Positions 33,328 to 42,863 are shown, counted from the first letter of the stretch. The stretch: DNA of 64,000 bases from CAVSRC01 sp963762605 (GCA_963762605.1 CAVXLJ010000006.1:1-64000); one strand, 5' to 3'. Translations and numbers: made by a program. The notes: generated by a model not told the origin, from the letters alone.

Positions 33328-34848
33328 ATGATGGTGCAAGCAATCCTACGTCGGGTGGCGCTGGCGGCTCTGGCGCTCGTTGCTGTCGCCGCAACCGATG
33401 TCTCGCTCTCTGTCACCGAAGCGCAGGCGGCGACGACGGACGGCGCCATCCATCGCACGGTCCGGGTCGGCCTCGACAAGTCGGTGATCGTCGACCTGCC
33501 GCGCGATGCCCGTGACATCCTGGTGTCGAACCCGGAGATCGCCGATGCGGTCATCCGCACCTCGCGCCGCATCTACATAACCGGCGTCGCCGTCGGCCAG
33601 TCGAACGTCATTGTCTTCGACCGCGCCGGCAATCAGGTCGTCTCGCTTGATCTCATCGTCGAGCGCGACACCGCGGCTCTGACCGAGATGCTGCGTCGCC
33701 TGATCCCCGATTCCGACATCAAGATCGAGATCGTCAACGACAACATCGTGCTCTCCGGCTCGGTGCGCAACGCCGCCGACGCCCGCCGCGCACAGGACAT
33801 CGCCGATATCTTCGCCAATGGCGGCGCCAACAGCTCGGCCGCCAAGTCGCAGACCACGGGCTCGGGAACCTCCGGCACCGGCGGTTTCGCCGTCAACGTC
33901 TCGACGACTTCGGCCAGCCAGAAGCCGACCTCGCAGGTGGTCAATCTGCTGACCATCGAGGGCGAGGATCAGGTCCACCTCAAGGTCACCGTCGCCGAGG
34001 TCCAGCGCAACATCGCCAAGCAGCTCGGCATCGAAATGAGCGCCAATGTCGGCTTCGGCAATTTCTCGACCTGCACGGCGGCCGGCGTGTGCAGCACCAC
34101 CGGCAATCCCTTCGGCGTCAACGGCAGCGCGTTGGGCAGCAACGCTTTGACCCTTGGCTTCAGCGACGGCGTCAACAGTCTGTCGGCGACGCTGCGGGCG
34201 CTCGAGCAGACCGGCATGATCAGGACGCTGGCCGAGCCGACGCTCACCGCCATCTCCGGTGAAACCGCATCCTTCCTCGCCGGCGGCGAGTTCCCGGTGC
34301 CCACCGGCAGGGATTCGGCGGGCAACGTCGCCATCTCGTTCAAGCCCTTCGGCGTCGCCCTCAGCTTCACGCCGGTCGTCCTTGCCGAGGGGCGCATCAG
34401 CCTGCGCGTCAAGACCGAGGTGTCGGAACTCACCTCCGATGGTTCCTTCACCACCAACAACCTCACCATCCCGGGCCTCAAGGTGCGTCGTGCCGAGAGC
34501 ACGCTGGAGCTGCCTTCCGGCGGGGCCATGGTCCTCGGCGGCATGTTGCAGGACAGCGTCCGCCAGTCGATCAGCAAGTTCCCCGGCCTCGGCGACCTGC
34601 CGATCCTCGGAACGTTGTTCCGCAGCCGCGACTTCCAGCGCAACGAGACCGAGCTGGTGATCATCATCACGCCCTATCTGGTCAAGCCGGTAGCGCCTTC
34701 GGCCCTGACCACGCCCGATTCCGGCTTCGCCACGGCCGGCGACGCACAGGCGAATTTCCTCGGCGACATCAACCGGGTCTATGGCGCCGAGGGCGCCAAG
34801 GCGCCGGCTGGCACCTACCAGGGCAACTACGGTTTCATCATCCAATGA
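33328..34848 (+). CDS. cpaC: Outer-membrane secretin CpaC (RcpA)
   Basis: A 506-residue secretin forming the outer-membrane pore of the pilus. A signal peptide (about 1-35, ending AQA) is followed by the N-terminal pilus domain (VDLPRDARDILVSNPEIADAV), a BON-like part around LIPDSDIKIEIVND, and the secretin core with the end block KFPGLGDLPILGTLF and ITPYLV. The first in-frame ATG at 33295 is 33 bases upstream, but AGGGA stands before 33328, which I choose. It is coupled with cpaB and cpaD. Confidence 0.92.
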   Translation: MMVQAILRRVALAALALVAVAATDVSLSVTEAQAATTDGAIHRTVRVGLDKSVIVDLPRDARDILVSNPEIADAVIRTSRRIYITGVAVGQSNVIVFDRAGNQVVSLDLIVERDTAALTEMLRRLIPDSDIKIEIVNDNIVLSGSVRNAADARRAQDIADIFANGGANSSAAKSQTTGSGTSGTGGFAVNVSTTSASQKPTSQVVNLLTIEGEDQVHLKVTVAEVQRNIAKQLGIEMSANVGFGNFSTCTAAGVCSTTGNPFGVNGSALGSNALTLGFSDGVNSLSATLRALEQTGMIRTLAEPTLTAISGETASFLAGGEFPVPTGRDSAGNVAISFKPFGVALSFTPVVLAEGRISLRVKTEVSELTSDGSFTTNNLTIPGLKVRRAESTLELPSGGAMVLGGMLQDSVRQSISKFPGLGDLPILGTLFRSRDFQRNETELVIIITPYLVKPVAPSALTTPDSGFATAGDAQANFLGDINRVYGAEGAKAPAGTYQGNYGFIIQ

Positions 34849-34879
34849 GCGCCAGCAGGCAGCAACGGAGCGCCACCTC

Positions 34880-35623
34880 ATGACCACCGCGTCGTCCATA
34901 CTCCACCGTCGCTGGGCGCCACTCACCTCACCGGCTCTCGTGCTGGTCGGCGGTCTCCTGGCAGCGCTCGCCGGCTGCACGTCCTCCGCGACCGACAAGA
35001 CGCTCGTTACCGGCGGCATCCCCGACGACTACCGCCACAATCATCCGATTGCAGTGGAGGAGATGCTGGAATCGATGGATGTGCCGGTGGGTCAGGACAC
35101 CGCCCGGCTGTCGTCGCCGGTCAGGGGTACGGTCTCCGGCTTCGGCAGGGCGTTTGCCGCCAGCGGTGCCGCGTTGATTGCCGTGGTTGCGCCGTCCGGC
35201 TCGCCAAACCAGGTCGCCGCCGCCAACATTGCCGTCGAGGTCGAGCAGGTGCTGCGCCAGTCCGGCGTCAATCCCCGTGCCATCGAATACCGCGTCTATC
35301 GCGCCGGTCCCGAGGAGCGCAACGCCCCGGTGCACATCGCCTATAACCACATCGCCGCGCATACCGCGCCCTGCGGCCCCTGGCCCGATCAGGTCGTCCA
35401 ATCGCCCCAGAACCGCGCCTACGCCGCCTATGGCTGCGCCACCCAGCAGAACCTGGCCGCCATGGTCGCCAGCCCCCTCGACCTCATCTATCCGCGCGGC
35501 CTCACGCCGGCCGACGCGCAGCGTCGCGCCACGGTCCTCGAACACTACCGCAAGGGCGAGGCATTCAGCGCCGACCTGTCGCGCGAGACCGGCGGTACCG
35601 TCGCCACGGGAGTTGGCCAATGA
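34880..35623 (+). CDS. cpaD: Pilus assembly lipoprotein CpaD
   Basis: A 247-residue lipoprotein. The signal ends with the lipobox LAGC (Cys near 32), so it is processed by LspA and anchored, probably to the outer membrane near the secretin. VAAANIAVEVEQVLRQSGV and the C-terminal CATQQNLAAMVASPLDLIYPRG match the CpaD family. The frame opens earlier, but the ATG at 34880 gives a proper signal peptide. The stop overlaps the cpaE start (ATGA). Confidence 0.9.
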   Translation: MTTASSILHRRWAPLTSPALVLVGGLLAALAGCTSSATDKTLVTGGIPDDYRHNHPIAVEEMLESMDVPVGQDTARLSSPVRGTVSGFGRAFAASGAALIAVVAPSGSPNQVAAANIAVEVEQVLRQSGVNPRAIEYRVYRAGPEERNAPVHIAYNHIAAHTAPCGPWPDQVVQSPQNRAYAAYGCATQQNLAAMVASPLDLIYPRGLTPADAQRRATVLEHYRKGEAFSADLSRETGGTVATGVGQ

Positions 35624-36906
35624 GTGACCTAGCCTTCCGCGAACAAGAACCCGGGCTGCCGGCCGAGCCGGCGCCCGCCGCGCTGAGTGCCGATGTCCGG
35701 CCGGTTCCGCGCATCTCGATTCAGGCGTTCTGTGAGTCACCAGATGTCGCCGCCAGCATCGAATCGGCCGCCGGCGATCGCCGCATGGCCCGCGCCCACG
35801 TCAAGGTTCATACCGGCGGCCTCAGTGCTGCCACCGAGTTCTACCAGGCGGCCGCCACACCCAATCTGATCATCGTCGAGAGCAAGCTGCAGCGCGACCG
35901 CCTGGAAACCGAGCTCGAACGTCTTTCCGAGGTCTGCGACCCCGGCACCAAGGTCGTCGTCATCGGCCATACCAACGATGTCGAGCTGTATCGCGGCCTC
36001 ATTCAGCGCGGTGTCAGCGAATACCTGGTCGCCCCCATCGACAAGATGGGTATCATCCGCGCCATCTCCGATCTCTATATCGAGCGCTCGGCCCAGCCGC
36101 TCGGTCGCACCATCGCCTTCATCGGCGGCAAGGGTGGCGTCGGCTCCTCGACCGTCGCCCACAATGTCGGCTGGGCGATCGCGCGCAGCTTCGAAAGCGA
36201 CGTCGTCATCGCCGATTTCGACCTCGCCTTCGGCACCGCCGGGCTGGATTTCAACCAGGACCCCACCCAGGGCATCGCCGAGGCCGTCAATGCGCCAGAC
36301 CGCCTCGACGACAATTTCCTCGAGCGTCTGCTTGCCAAGGCGTCCGACCACGTCTCGCTGCTCGCGGCACCGGCGACGCTGGATCGCACCTACGATTTCG
36401 GCGAGACCGCGTTCGAACAGGTGATCGACGTTGCCCAGGCCGGCGTTCCCGGCGTGATCCTCGATCTGCCGCACGCCTGGACGGGATGGATGCGCAAGAC
36501 GCTGCTTTCCGCCGATGAGATCGTGATCACCGTCGAGCCCGACCTCGCCAACCTGCGCAACGCCAAGAACCTGGTCGATCTTCTGCGCTCGAACCGGACA
36601 ACCGACGCGCCGCCGCGGCTGATCATCAACAAGTCGGGGCTGGCCAAGCGCCCCGAGATCAAGGTCGAGGATTTCGCCTCGGCGCTGGAACTGACGCCGA
36701 CCGCGGTCATTCCCTTCGATGCGCCGCTGTTTGGCAACGCCGCCAACAACGGCCTGATGATCGCCGAAGCCGACCCCAAGAACCCCGTTGCCGGCATGTT
36801 CGAACTGGTTGCGCGCACCGTGACCGGACGCGCCGAACCGCGCCGCCAGAAGCGTAGCGCATTAGCGCCGCTGCTCGCCCGTTTCCGCGGCAAGATGAGC
36901 GCCTGA
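35620..36906 (+). CDS. cpaE: Pilus assembly ATPase-like protein CpaE (TadZ)
   Basis: A 428-residue MinD/ParA-type protein that localises the pilus machine in the cell. An N-terminal receiver-like domain (about 25-155) is followed by the deviant Walker A GGKGGVGSST (about 169-178) and a Walker B-like VVIADFDLAFG. C-terminal ATPase features continue to near 390. The gene is translationally coupled with cpaD. Length and both domains are normal. Confidence 0.92.
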   Translation: MSDLAFREQEPGLPAEPAPAALSADVRPVPRISIQAFCESPDVAASIESAAGDRRMARAHVKVHTGGLSAATEFYQAAATPNLIIVESKLQRDRLETELERLSEVCDPGTKVVVIGHTNDVELYRGLIQRGVSEYLVAPIDKMGIIRAISDLYIERSAQPLGRTIAFIGGKGGVGSSTVAHNVGWAIARSFESDVVIADFDLAFGTAGLDFNQDPTQGIAEAVNAPDRLDDNFLERLLAKASDHVSLLAAPATLDRTYDFGETAFEQVIDVAQAGVPGVILDLPHAWTGWMRKTLLSADEIVITVEPDLANLRNAKNLVDLLRSNRTTDAPPRLIINKSGLAKRPEIKVEDFASALELTPTAVIPFDAPLFGNAANNGLMIAEADPKNPVAGMFELVARTVTGRAEPRRQKRSALAPLLARFRGKMSA

Positions 36907-36918
36907 CGAGGAGTATCC

Positions 36919-38430
36919 ATGTTCGGCAAGCGGGGAACAGGAAGCACGGAAGCACCGCCGCCGCCGCCGGCAGCCGTCGCGCGCCCGCCGGCAGCCGTCG
37001 CCCGCCCGCCGGCCGCCGAAGCGCCCGTTGCGGCAGAGCCGGCGAAGCCGGCGTCGGCGCCCCAGCCGCCCCGTCCCGCCGCCGAATCTGCCCGCCCGCG
37101 GACCTCCAGCGACGGCGTGCGCCGATCGGAGAATTTCTACGACATCAAGTCGACGGTGTTCGCCGCCCTGATCGACACCATCGACCTGTCGCAGCTCGCC
37201 CGCCTCGACGTCGAATCGGCGCGCGAGGAAATCCGCGACATCGTCAACGACATCATCGCGCTGAAGAACATCGTGATGTCGATCGCCGAGCAGGAGGACC
37301 TGCTCGAGGACATCTGCAACGACGTTCTCGGTCTTGGGCCGCTTGAGCCGCTGCTCGCCCGCGACGACATCTCCGACATCATGGTCAATGGCGCCTTCCG
37401 CACCTACATCGAAGTCGAAGGCAGGGTTCAGGAGACCAACGTCCGCTTTCGCGACAATTCGCAGCTGATGAACATCTGCCAGCGCATCGTCAGCCAGGTC
37501 GGCCGCCGCGTCGATGAATCGAGCCCGATCTGCGACGCCCGCCTGCCCGATGGCAGCCGCGTCAACGTCATCGCGCCGCCTCTGGCGATCGACGGGCCGG
37601 CGCTCACCATCCGCAAATTCAAGAAGGAGAAGCTCACTCTCGACCAGCTGGTCAGGTTCGGCACCATCACGCGCGATGGCGCCACCGTGCTCGAGGTCAT
37701 CGCCCGCTCGCGCTGCAACGTCCTGGTCTCCGGCGGCACCGGCTCGGGCAAGACGACGCTTCTGAATTGCCTGACCCGCTACATCGAGCATGACGAGCGC
37801 ATCATCACCTGCGAGGACGCGGCCGAATTGCAGCTCCAGCAGCCGCATGTCGTGCGCCTCGAGACCCGCCCGCCCAACATCGAGGGCGAGGGCGAGATCA
37901 CCATGCGGGACCTGGTCAGAAACTGCCTGCGCATGCGTCCTGAGCGCATCATCGTCGGCGAGGTGCGCGGGCCCGAGGCGTTCGACCTGTTGCAGGCGAT
38001 GAACACCGGCCACGACGGATCGATGGGTACGCTGCACGCCAACAGCCCGCGCGAAGCCATGTCGCGTCTCGAATCGATGATCACAATGGGAGGCTTCTCG
38101 CTGCCGGCCAAGACCATCCGCGAGATGATCGCCACCTCGATCGACGTCATCCTGCAGGTCGAGCGCCTGCGCGACGGCACGCGCCGCATCACCAACATCA
38201 CCGAGGTGGTCGGCACCGAAGGTGAGGTCATCACTACGCAGGACATATTTGTCTTCGACATCGTCGGCGAGGACCAGAACGGCCGGATCACCGGCGTTCA
38301 TCGCTCGACCGGCATCGGCCGGCCCAAGTTCTGGGATCGCGCCCGCTACTTCAACGAGGATGTCCGCCTCGCCAACGCGCTCGATTCGGCCAACGCCGCG
38401 TCGCCGGATCTGGTCGGACAGGTACGCTGA
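36919..38430 (+). CDS. cpaF: Pilus assembly ATPase CpaF (TadA)
   Basis: A 503-residue hexameric secretion ATPase that powers Flp pilus polymerisation. The Walker A is GGTGSGKTTLLN (near 271-282), and GTLHANSPREAMSRLESM holds the conserved His-box. The acidic IMVNGAFRTYIEVEGR region is present. The first 60 residues are Pro/Ala-rich with a repeated AVARPPA unit, encoded by a 21-base tandem repeat. It starts 12 bases after cpaE; tadB follows with a one-base overlap. Confidence 0.95.
   Translation: MFGKRGTGSTEAPPPPPAAVARPPAAVARPPAAEAPVAAEPAKPASAPQPPRPAAESARPRTSSDGVRRSENFYDIKSTVFAALIDTIDLSQLARLDVESAREEIRDIVNDIIALKNIVMSIAEQEDLLEDICNDVLGLGPLEPLLARDDISDIMVNGAFRTYIEVEGRVQETNVRFRDNSQLMNICQRIVSQVGRRVDESSPICDARLPDGSRVNVIAPPLAIDGPALTIRKFKKEKLTLDQLVRFGTITRDGATVLEVIARSRCNVLVSGGTGSGKTTLLNCLTRYIEHDERIITCEDAAELQLQQPHVVRLETRPPNIEGEGEITMRDLVRNCLRMRPERIIVGEVRGPEAFDLLQAMNTGHDGSMGTLHANSPREAMSRLESMITMGGFSLPAKTIREMIATSIDVILQVERLRDGTRRITNITEVVGTEGEVITTQDIFVFDIVGEDQNGRITGVHRSTGIGRPKFWDRARYFNEDVRLANALDSANAASPDLVGQVR
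36967..37008 (+). repeat. 21-base tandem repeat in cpaF
   Basis: Two copies of CCGGCAGCCGTCGC-xCGCCCG, differing at one base, then a degenerate third unit. They encode repeats of AVARPPA in the disordered N terminus of CpaF. Confidence 0.7.
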
Positions 38431-39425
38431 TGTCTCTCCTCCTGCTCTTGGCGATCGGCGGCCTGGCCACGCTGAGCGCGGGTGGCCTCACCTACGCGCT
38501 GCTCTTCGACCGCATCCAGAAGGAAGACACCACGGCGCGCCGCATCGGCATGATCCAGGGCACCGGCCACATCGAGGCGTCGCGCGAGGCCGCCTCCGAT
38601 CCGGCCAAGCGCCGCAAGTCGATCCAGGACACGCTCAGGGAGGTCGAGCAGCGCGAGAAGGCAAAGGCCAAGCGTGGCAAGTCGCCGCCGCTGACGCTGC
38701 GCATGCAGCAGGCCGGGCTTCACTGGTCGCGCCGGACCTTCATCATCGTCAGCGTCCTCGTCGGCCTGTTCTGCTATGCCGTCCCCTGGCTTTTTGGCAC
38801 GCCGATCTACGTTGCCGCCGCCATCGGCGTCGCCGGGCTGCTCGGCCTGCCGCGCTGGATGGTGAATTTTCTGCGCAAGCGCCGCATGAACAAGTTCGTC
38901 GATGAATTCGCCAACGCCATGGATGTCATCGTCCGCGGCGTCAAGGCGGGCCTGCCGCTCAACGACTGCGTCAGGATCATCGCCAATGAGGCGGCCGAGC
39001 CGGTCAAGTCGGAGTTCCGCGTCATTACCGAGACCCAGTCATTGGGCCTCTCCCTCGCCGATGCCGTCGGCAAGCTGCCCGAGCGTGTGCCGGTGCCGGA
39101 GACCAACTTCTTCGCCATCGTCGTCGCCATTCAGCAGCGCGCCGGTGGCAACCTCGCCGAGGCGCTCGGCAACCTGTCGCGCGTGCTGCGCGAGCGGCGC
39201 AAGATGAAGGGCAAGATCCAAGCCATGAGCATGGAGGCCAAGGCCTCGGCGGTAATCATCGGCGCCCTGCCGGTTGTTGTCATGACGCTCGTCTACATGA
39301 CCAGCCCGAATTACATTTCGCTGCTCTTTACCCAACCGCTTGGCCACGTGATCCTCATCTGCTCGGGCATCTGGATGGCCATCGGCATCATGGTCATGCG
39401 CAAGATGATTCGTTTCGATTTCTAG
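38430..39425 (+). CDS. tadB: Inner-membrane pilus platform protein TadB
   Basis: A 331-residue GspF-type membrane protein. A membrane helix lies at the N terminus (about 4-25), a charged cytoplasmic stretch (about 26-100) follows, and the GspF domain (about 150-310) has FANAMDVIVRGVKAGLPLNDCVRIIA and RAGGNLAEALGNLSRVLRER, the family signatures. With TadC it forms the base on which CpaF acts. It overlaps cpaF by one base. Confidence 0.93.
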   Translation: MSLLLLLAIGGLATLSAGGLTYALLFDRIQKEDTTARRIGMIQGTGHIEASREAASDPAKRRKSIQDTLREVEQREKAKAKRGKSPPLTLRMQQAGLHWSRRTFIIVSVLVGLFCYAVPWLFGTPIYVAAAIGVAGLLGLPRWMVNFLRKRRMNKFVDEFANAMDVIVRGVKAGLPLNDCVRIIANEAAEPVKSEFRVITETQSLGLSLADAVGKLPERVPVPETNFFAIVVAIQQRAGGNLAEALGNLSRVLRERRKMKGKIQAMSMEAKASAVIIGALPVVVMTLVYMTSPNYISLLFTQPLGHVILICSGIWMAIGIMVMRKMIRFDF

Positions 39426-39439
39426 GACAGGGGTAGCCG

Positions 39440-40432
39440 GTGTTTCACCTTATCTACGACGCCATGACCACCCCGCAGACGCTGGTCGCCGTCTTTGCGG
39501 CGCTCGCCGTCTTCGCCACCGCCTACACGCTCACCCAGCCTTTCTTCGAGCGCGACAAGCTTGCCACCCGCATCAGGAGCGTGGCGGTCGAACGCGAGCA
39601 GATCCGTGCCCGCGAGCGCGCCCGTCTCGCTGCGGAAACCAATCGCGCCAATCTGCGCCGCGAGGTCGCCAAGCCCTACATGCAGCGCGTCGTCGACAGC
39701 TTCAATCTGCGCAAGGCGCTTGCCGACGACAAGACGGTCGCCAAGCTGCGCATGGCCGGCTTCCGCGGCCAGGCGCCGCTGGTCGTCTTTCTGTTTGCCC
39801 GTGTCACCCTGCCGCTGCTGTTCGCCGCGGTCGCCTTCTTCTATACGTTTGTCGTCGCCCAGCTGGATCAGCCGCTGATGATCAAAGCGTTGATCGTCAT
39901 CGTCGCGGCCTATGCCGGCTTCTACGCGCCCAACCTCTACGTCTCCAACACCATCTCCAAGCGCCAGCTTTCGATCAGGCGCGCCTGGCCGGATGCGCTC
40001 GACCTGATGCTCATCTGCGTGGAGGCCGGCATGTCACTCGAGGCGGCTTTTCGCAGGGTGGCAGAGGAGATCGGCCAGCGCTCGGTCGAGCTGGCCGAGG
40101 AGCTGGCGCTGGCCACGGCTGAGCTTTCCTACCTTCCCGATCGGCGCCAGGCCTTCGAGAATCTCACCCAGCGCACCGGCCTGGAAACGGTCAAGTCGGT
40201 GATGACCAGCCTCATCCAGGCGGAACGCTACGGCACACCGCTCGGCACCGCGCTGCGCGTGCTCGCCCAGGAGAACCGCGACCAGCGCATGAACGACGCC
40301 GAGAAGAAGGCCGCCGCTCTCCCGCCCAAGCTCACCGTGCCGATGATCCTTTTCTTCCTGCCGGTGCTGATGGCGGTTATTCTGGGGCCGGCGGCGATCC
40401 AGATCATGCACGCCAACATCCCCAATCCCTGA
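39440..40432 (+). CDS. tadC: Inner-membrane pilus platform protein TadC
   Basis: A 330-residue GspF-type partner of TadB. Two helices near 118-150 come before WPDALDLMLICVEAGMSLEAAFRRVAEEIG, and QAERYGTPLGTALRVLAQENRDQR is the C-terminal signature block. It starts at a GTG with AGGACAGGGG in front. It is the last core gene of the rightward tad operon, followed by the patatin-like gene. Confidence 0.93.
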   Translation: MFHLIYDAMTTPQTLVAVFAALAVFATAYTLTQPFFERDKLATRIRSVAVEREQIRARERARLAAETNRANLRREVAKPYMQRVVDSFNLRKALADDKTVAKLRMAGFRGQAPLVVFLFARVTLPLLFAAVAFFYTFVVAQLDQPLMIKALIVIVAAYAGFYAPNLYVSNTISKRQLSIRRAWPDALDLMLICVEAGMSLEAAFRRVAEEIGQRSVELAEELALATAELSYLPDRRQAFENLTQRTGLETVKSVMTSLIQAERYGTPLGTALRVLAQENRDQRMNDAEKKAAALPPKLTVPMILFFLPVLMAVILGPAAIQIMHANIPNP

Positions 40433-40496
40433 TCCGATCGATCGGGCGGAGAGGGGAGGCGCTCCCCGGCGCCGTCGTTCCAGGAGACCACCGGCC

Positions 40497-41414
40497 TTGA
40501 CCCGTCCGCGCATCGGCCTCGCTCTCGGCAGCGGCTCGGCGCGTGGCTGGTCGCATGTCGGCATCATCGAGGCGCTGCTCGAGGCCGGCATCGAGCCTGA
40601 CGTCGTCTGCGGCACCTCGGTCGGCGCTCTGGTCGGTGCCGCCTATCTCACCGGCAGGCTCGACAGGCTGCGCAAGTGGGGCGAAGCCGTCACCTGGCGC
40701 CAGATTGTCGGCCTGATGGACGTCAGCCTTTCCGGCGGCGGGCTCATCGGCGGCAAGACGGTGGTCAAGTTCCTGCGTGACCTTGGTATCACCGGTCCGA
40801 TCGAGAAGTTCCCCAAGCCGTTTGCGGCGGTGGCCACCGAACTCACCACCGGCCGCGAGATCTGGTTCCAGTCCGGCCCGGTGCTCGAGGCCGTGCATGC
40901 CTCGATCGCTGTGCCCGGCCTCTTCAGCCCGGTCCGCCACGGTGGCCAGTGGCTGCTCGATGGCGGTCTGGTCAATCCGGTTCCCGTCTCGCTGTGCCGC
41001 GCGCTCGGCGCCGACATCATTATCGCGGTCAACCTCAACGGCGACCAGTTGGGCCGCTGGAAGAAGGATGAGCCGGTGGCTGCGGCGCATCTCCCGGAGC
41101 GGCCTGCCCGTGAATCCTTCGCTGGCATGCTGAGCCAGTTGCCGGCAACGCTTGGCGACCAGCTCATGCAGATCGCGCCCCGTCTGCTGGCGCAGAGGGG
41201 CGCGCCCGGCTATTTCGACGTGCTCACTGGCGCCATCGACATCATGCAGGACCACATCACGCGCGCCCGTCTGGCCGGCGAGCCGCCGCACGTCATGCTG
41301 GTGCCGCGCCTGCGCGGCATCGGCCTGATGGATTATCACCGCGCGGTCGAGGCGATCGCCGAAGGCCGCACAACGGCCACGGATGCACTGCCCGCCATCC
41401 GCCGTTATCTGTGA
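40497..41414 (+). CDS. Patatin-like phospholipase
   Basis: A 305-residue serine lipid acyl hydrolase of the patatin group. The oxyanion loop GSGSARGWSHVG, the nucleophile S41 in CGTSVG, and D155 in LLDGGLVNP complete the Ser-Asp dyad. No signal peptide is seen, so it is probably cytoplasmic or peripheral. It starts at a TTG. It lies between tadC and tadD in the pilus locus, 64 bases after tadC, so it may be cotranscribed with pilus genes; substrate is unknown. Confidence 0.9.
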   Translation: MTRPRIGLALGSGSARGWSHVGIIEALLEAGIEPDVVCGTSVGALVGAAYLTGRLDRLRKWGEAVTWRQIVGLMDVSLSGGGLIGGKTVVKFLRDLGITGPIEKFPKPFAAVATELTTGREIWFQSGPVLEAVHASIAVPGLFSPVRHGGQWLLDGGLVNPVPVSLCRALGADIIIAVNLNGDQLGRWKKDEPVAAAHLPERPARESFAGMLSQLPATLGDQLMQIAPRLLAQRGAPGYFDVLTGAIDIMQDHITRARLAGEPPHVMLVPRLRGIGLMDYHRAVEAIAEGRTTATDALPAIRRYL

Positions 41415-41458
41415 TCGCCAGAAATCCGTTTCGTCCCGACCTCATCCGGACGAGGCTG

Positions 41459-41475
41459 TCGAAGTCAGTCTTCGA
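41459..41475. terminator. Possible hairpin between convergent patatin and tadD genes
   Basis: TCGAAG, 5 bases, CTTCGA in the 135-base gap between convergent genes; short stem, weak evidence. Confidence 0.35.
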
Positions 41476-41549
41476 ACGAGCGGTGCCATGGTTCGAGGCA
41501 CGCTTCGCGCGCACTGCGTGAGGCTTCCGGTTTGCAGGAACCGCTGGAG

Positions 41550-42371
41550 TCAGCCGCTCGGCGTGTGGCCCTTGCCCGTGGTCTTCAACGCCTGCCAGGT
41601 GTTGCGCTCGGTGAGCATCTGCCGGAGATAGGTGACGTTGGCCTGGGCCTGGGCGGGCGAGATGTCTTCGGACGCGATCTTTTCGGCTTCCGCGAAGCGG
41701 CCCTGCAGGCCGACCACCAGAGCGAGGTTCTGGCGCACGCGGCTGTCGGCATTGGGCTGGGCGATCGCCTGACGCAGCAACGTTTCGGCTTTGGGCAGCT
41801 CGCCGGTCAGCACGTAGCTCATGCCGTAATTGGACAGCACCGTCGGCTCGTTGGGCGCATATTTCAGCGCCTGCGCGTAGAGCGTGCGCGCCTGATCGTG
41901 ATGGCCCATCTGGTCGAGGATCGCCGCTTCCGCCGAGATCAGTTGCCAGCTCGGATTGTCCGGCATCTCGGCCCGGCGGATGGCATCGAGTGCCTGGCTG
42001 TAGTTGCCGGCCGCCGCCAGCGCCTTGCCGTATTCGGCCAGCACCGCGCGATCGTCAGGGAAGTAGATCACCGCCTTCTGCAGCACCGCCACCGCCTGGT
42101 CGCTGCGCCCGGTCTGGCGCAGGGCTGTGGCGTAGTTGAGATCGATGTCGCGGTTCTTCGGATCGGCGGCGTATTTCTGGCCCCAATAGCTCGCCGCCTG
42201 CTGGAATTCGGCCGGCGTCCGGGGCTGGGCGATGGCGCCGGTCGTGGTGGTGTCGATCTTTTTGGTCGAGGCGCAACCGGCAAGCGCCAGCATGAGGCAC
42301 ACCGGCAGGACCATGGCGCTTTGCATAAGGCGACGCTTCTTCAGCGGCAGGGAACGCGCGGTCACAATCAT
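41550..42371 (-). CDS. tadD: TPR lipoprotein TadD
   Basis: A 273-residue lipoprotein with lipobox LAGC (Cys33 from the ATG at 42371) and five or more TPR helices (about 70-250), e.g. NYATALRQTGRSDQAVAVLQKAV and YGMSYVLTGELPKAETLLRQAI. TadD acts as a pilotin or scaffold for outer-membrane assembly of the Tad secretin. The gene points left, toward the patatin gene. A start upstream (42386, GTG) is possible, but 42371 follows GGAG at fair spacing. Confidence 0.88.
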   Translation of the reverse strand: MIVTARSLPLKKRRLMQSAMVLPVCLMLALAGCASTKKIDTTTTGAIAQPRTPAEFQQAASYWGQKYAADPKNRDIDLNYATALRQTGRSDQAVAVLQKAVIYFPDDRAVLAEYGKALAAAGNYSQALDAIRRAEMPDNPSWQLISAEAAILDQMGHHDQARTLYAQALKYAPNEPTVLSNYGMSYVLTGELPKAETLLRQAIAQPNADSRVRQNLALVVGLQGRFAEAEKIASEDISPAQAQANVTYLRQMLTERNTWQALKTTGKGHTPSG

Positions 42372-42863
42372 TCGGGCAGGCTCCACGGGACCGGCCCAAG
42401 CAATATTCTGTTAACCCTAATGCTTGGTTAATGGCGCCCGCCGCCATGGTGTTGGTTGTCGGCAAGCGCCGGTTCACGGCGCGTTTGGCCTGCGTGCTCG
42501 ACCAATACGCCCGATCGCGGCGAACTCCGGCAAGGCTGTATCCGCGGGGCGCACTCACTCGCCCGGCGTTCAAACGCGCCGCCGGCTGCTGCCTTCAATG
42601 GCAGGCCACCGCTATTCGTGGATCTGCGACGTTTCTCGCCGGCTCGGGCGGTTGACGAAGGCCGGCCGTCGCGATCGCTTCCAAATGGCAAATAACGGCG
42701 CCGGTTTGCCTCGCCGTCAGAGGATAGCATCGACATGGCGGTGGACGCGTCGAGATTTCGTCCAGTAATAATTCGAGGTATTCGCAACCGCGAATTTCAA
42801 CACTCGAAGCGTTTCAACGGTGGTATGGTTTTGCCGGCTGTTGATAGGGAGGCGGGACCCTCT
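42372..42863. other. Intergenic region upstream of tadD and a secreted hypothetical
   Basis: About 490 bases without a convincing gene. Near its left end are TTAACC (42411-42416) and GGTTAA (42426-42431), an inverted pair, and CCAAGCA/TGCTTGG (42396-42402/42421-42427), 18 bases apart. These overlap the likely tadD promoter. The remaining stretch has no repeats or clear frame that I trust. Confidence 0.5.
42396..42431. promoter_or_regulatory. Nested inverted repeats upstream of tadD
   Basis: CCAAGCA-N18-TGCTTGG and TTAACC-N9-GGTTAA overlap each other in the AT-rich segment before tadD. TTAACC resembles the box upstream of cpaB. A shared regulator of pilus genes is possible but not shown. Confidence 0.4.

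Noticed and set aside
36967..37008. CRISPR-like tandem repeat
   Set aside because: Units abut with no spacers and are in frame in cpaF, encoding a Pro/Ala-rich stretch.
42424..42768. Plus-strand frame upstream of the secreted hypothetical
   Set aside because: No start signal, odd composition and no family features; treated as intergenic.
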